Positions 47,593 to 48,609 of a stretch of DNA of 48,609 nt are shown one piece after another. The stretch's first letter is position 1, and every line of letters begins with the position of its first letter. The notes beneath the pieces are model-generated. The model saw nothing but the letters and a program-made list of their open reading frames with translations, had not been told where the DNA came from and searched no databases. The DNA comes from an uncultured Ellagibacter sp. (GTDB lineage: Bacteria > Actinomycetota > Coriobacteriia > Coriobacteriales > Eggerthellaceae), in contig CAKUIV010000001.1 in the NCBI GenBank assembly GCA_934661105.1, forward strand, positions 1 through 48,609, given 5' to 3'. Both the position numbers and the translations under genes were made by a program.

Positions 47593-48201
47593 CTACACCT
47601 CCGCGATCTTCTGCTGGGTGCCGCCGAGCGGAGCCGACCCGGCACGGTCGCCGGGCGCCATGTCGAGCACCTCGACCGCCGAGACGCCGTCGACTTCCTC
47701 GAGGAACAGGCGCACGTTCTCGTGCGAGGCGGACGGCACGTTCTTGCCGACGAAGTCGGCGCGGATGGGAAGCTCGCGATGTCCGCGGTCGACCAACACC
47801 GCAAGCTGCACGCACGCCGGGCGCCCGATGTCGGTGAGCGCGTCGAGGGCGGCGCGGATGGTGCGGCCGGTGTAGAGCACATCGTCGACCAAGACGACCG
47901 TCAAATCGTCGATGTCGAACGGAATATCGGTTGAATGGACCTCAGGAGAAAGGTGGGTTGCGAAATCATCGCGATAGAAGCTGATGTCGAGCTTTCCGAG
48001 CGGAACGCGCGTTCCCTCGATCTGCTCGATCTTCGCAGCGAGGCGCTTCGCGAGCAAGTCGCCGCGCGTCACGATACCGACGAGCGCGATGTTGCCGGCG
48101 CCTTTGTTCGCCTCGAGAATCTGATGGGCGATGCGCGTGAGCGACCGCTCGATTTCGTCTGCGTCCATGCAGACAGCCTTCACTGCATTTGAATCTGCCA
48201 T
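47593..48201 (-). CDS. pyrR: Bifunctional pyr operon RNA-binding regulator / uracil phosphoribosyltransferase
   Basis: 202 residues from the ATG at 48199-48201, with AGAGGGGAG upstream. The PRPP motif VVLVDDVLYTGRTIRAALDAL is diagnostic for PyrR. In B. subtilis it binds leader RNA when UMP is high and lowers pyr expression; in mycobacteria it acts on translation. The last 20 residues (DMAPGDRAGSAPLGGTQQKI) form an extension beyond the usual end near 180. A PyrR-binding leader lies directly upstream, so the operon is almost certainly autoregulated by this protein. Confidence 0.96.
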   Translation of the reverse strand: MADSNAVKAVCMDADEIERSLTRIAHQILEANKGAGNIALVGIVTRGDLLAKRLAAKIEQIEGTRVPLGKLDISFYRDDFATHLSPEVHSTDIPFDIDDLTVVLVDDVLYTGRTIRAALDALTDIGRPACVQLAVLVDRGHRELPIRADFVGKNVPSASHENVRLFLEEVDGVSAVEVLDMAPGDRAGSAPLGGTQQKIAEV

Positions 48202-48245
48202 ACGCTCCCCTCTTCTGTCAGGGATGCAGACAGACCGCTTGGCAT
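48180..48245 (-). CDS. Possible 21-codon leader ORF overlapping the pyrR start
   Basis: An ATG at 48243-48245 opens 21 codons in a different frame from pyrR and ends at a TGA (48180-48182) inside pyrR. It has no clear ribosome binding site. It may be coincidental; if translated it would pass through the pyrR ribosome binding site and affect folding there. Confidence 0.15.
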   Translation of the reverse strand: MPSGLSASLTEEGSVWQIQMQ

Positions 48246-48318
48246 AGCAAGAACAGACCCTTCGAAGGGCTCGATGTTCTCGCGTTCCTTGTCGGTCTCT
48301 CTGTACCGCTTTTAAAGG
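48205..48318 (-). promoter_or_regulatory. PyrR-binding leader of the pyr operon, probable translational attenuator
   Basis: On the minus strand 48318-48287 has CCTTTAAAAG, then CGGT, the loop ACAGAGAG, ACCG, then ACAAGG. It folds as CCUU/AAGG lower stem, a purine-rich 5' bulge, CGGU/ACCG upper stem and an AGAGAG loop, the arrangement of Bacillus PyrR sites. A palindromic hairpin (CCCTTCGAAGGG, 48258-48269) follows. CGGTCTGTCTG (48227-48237) can pair with CAGAGAGACCG of the site (10 of 11), and also with GACAGA-side sequence in TCTGTC/GACAGA (48214-48234) next to the pyrR Shine-Dalgarno (48205-48213). CCCT just upstream can pair with AGGG of the Shine-Dalgarno. No T-run exists, so control of translation is likely. 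Confidence 0.85.
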
Positions 48319-48327
48319 ACTGTTGGC

Positions 48328-48356
48328 AGTATAGGGCACGACGCCCCCGCGCGAAA
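48328..48356 (-). promoter_or_regulatory. pyr operon promoter
   Basis: TATACT (-10, 48328-48333) and TTTCGC (-35, 48351-48356) on the minus strand with exactly 17 bases between. Transcription would begin near 48321, so the PyrR site starts only a few bases from the 5' end of the RNA. Confidence 0.7.
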
Positions 48357-48429
48357 CCCTCGATTGGGCATAAGGCCGAAAAAACAGGGGCGCGCAGGGG
48401 CGAGGTGAATCGAGAACGCGAAACGGCGG

Positions 48430-48609
48430 CTACATCGGAGGGAAACGCACGATGAGGTAGACCGCGGACACGACGATCGTGAGCACCATCGTGGGGAACC
48501 CGACTTTGAAGAAGCGGGCGAACGTGATCGAAGTGCCGTTCTTCTTGGCGATGTCGGACATGACCACGTTGGCCGACGCGCCGATCAGGGTGCCGTTGCC
48601 GCCGAGGCA
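48430..48609 (-). CDS. ArsB/NhaD-type ion transporter, C-terminal end (partial)
   Basis: 59 residues up to a TAG at 48430-48432; the rest lies right of the window. The sequence includes CLGGNGTLIGASANVVMSDI, close to the conserved GGNxTLIGxSANxV motif of the ArsB/NhaD/CitM (SLC13-like) superfamily, then KKNGTSITFARFFKVGFP and a final membrane helix. Substrate cannot be told (arsenite, sodium/proton exchange or organic anions). After the stop, two CAGGGGCG direct repeats and six T's on the minus strand (48379-48384) precede the pyr promoter; a clear hairpin was not seen. Confidence 0.8.
   Translation of the reverse strand, partial: CLGGNGTLIGASANVVMSDIAKKNGTSITFARFFKVGFPTMVLTIVVSAVYLIVRFPPM

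Noticed and set aside
48385..48402. Tandem direct repeat CAGGGGCG-CG-CAGGGGCG after the transporter gene
   Set aside because: Only two short copies; too little to call an operator or repeat family.

Overview
The window is high-GC bacterial DNA that reads as a continuous block of core chromosomal genes. Actinobacterial markers are an mIHF-type integration host factor directly before gmk and rpoZ, a long rpsO-pnp-dapB-dapA-rnj-ftsK run, and TACAAT/TATAAT-type -10 boxes. Anaerobe-like traits are a methionine synthase with a separate reactivation protein, a TSCPD-domain small protein and quinone-independent-type PyrD/PyrK. Together these suggest an anaerobic class such as Coriobacteriia (Eggerthella/Slackia-like). 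The taxon is inference, not read directly. No tRNA, rRNA, CRISPR array, insertion sequence or phage gene was found.

Layout, left to right. 1-11.5 kb (all minus): rpsO-pnp-dapB-dapA-rnj-ftsK-rodZ-like-yajQ-rimO (rimO runs off the left edge), covering RNA decay, lysine/peptidoglycan precursor synthesis, chromosome segregation and cell shape. 11.5-17.1 kb (minus): phoH-ybeY-dgkA-era, then a zinc-ribbon/PASTA membrane protein, recO and a TSCPD protein. 17.2-21.4 kb (plus): metF, a MetH-reactivation protein and metH, a compact methionine/folate operon. 21.5-30.1 kb (minus): lepA, a small membrane protein, dusB, hemW, hrcA (behind a CIRCE-like operator), dnaJ, rsmE, mtaB. 30.5-31.0 kb (plus): rpsT with a long extra tail. 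31.1-35.2 kb (minus): comEA, comEC, holA, i.e. DNA-uptake genes next to DNA polymerase III delta. 35.5-37.9 kb (minus): mihF-gmk-rpoZ-thiI. 38.2-48.2 kb (minus): pyrR-pyrB-pyrC-carA-carB-pyrK-pyrD-pyrF, nearly the whole UMP pathway except pyrE, behind a well-preserved PyrR-binding leader. The right edge holds the C-terminal end of an ArsB/NhaD-type transporter.

Many gene junctions overlap by 1-8 bases (ATGA, TAATG, GTGA), so translational coupling is common. The most notable points are the PyrR leader without an obvious terminator (translational control likely), the S20 tail of about 80 residues, the zinc-ribbon/PASTA protein with repeated T-x-x-[LI] motifs, the cysteine cluster on the MetH reactivator, and a phoH start without a Shine-Dalgarno sequence placed seven bases after a -10 box. 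I did not find a clearly new multi-gene system; most of the window is ordinary housekeeping sequence.
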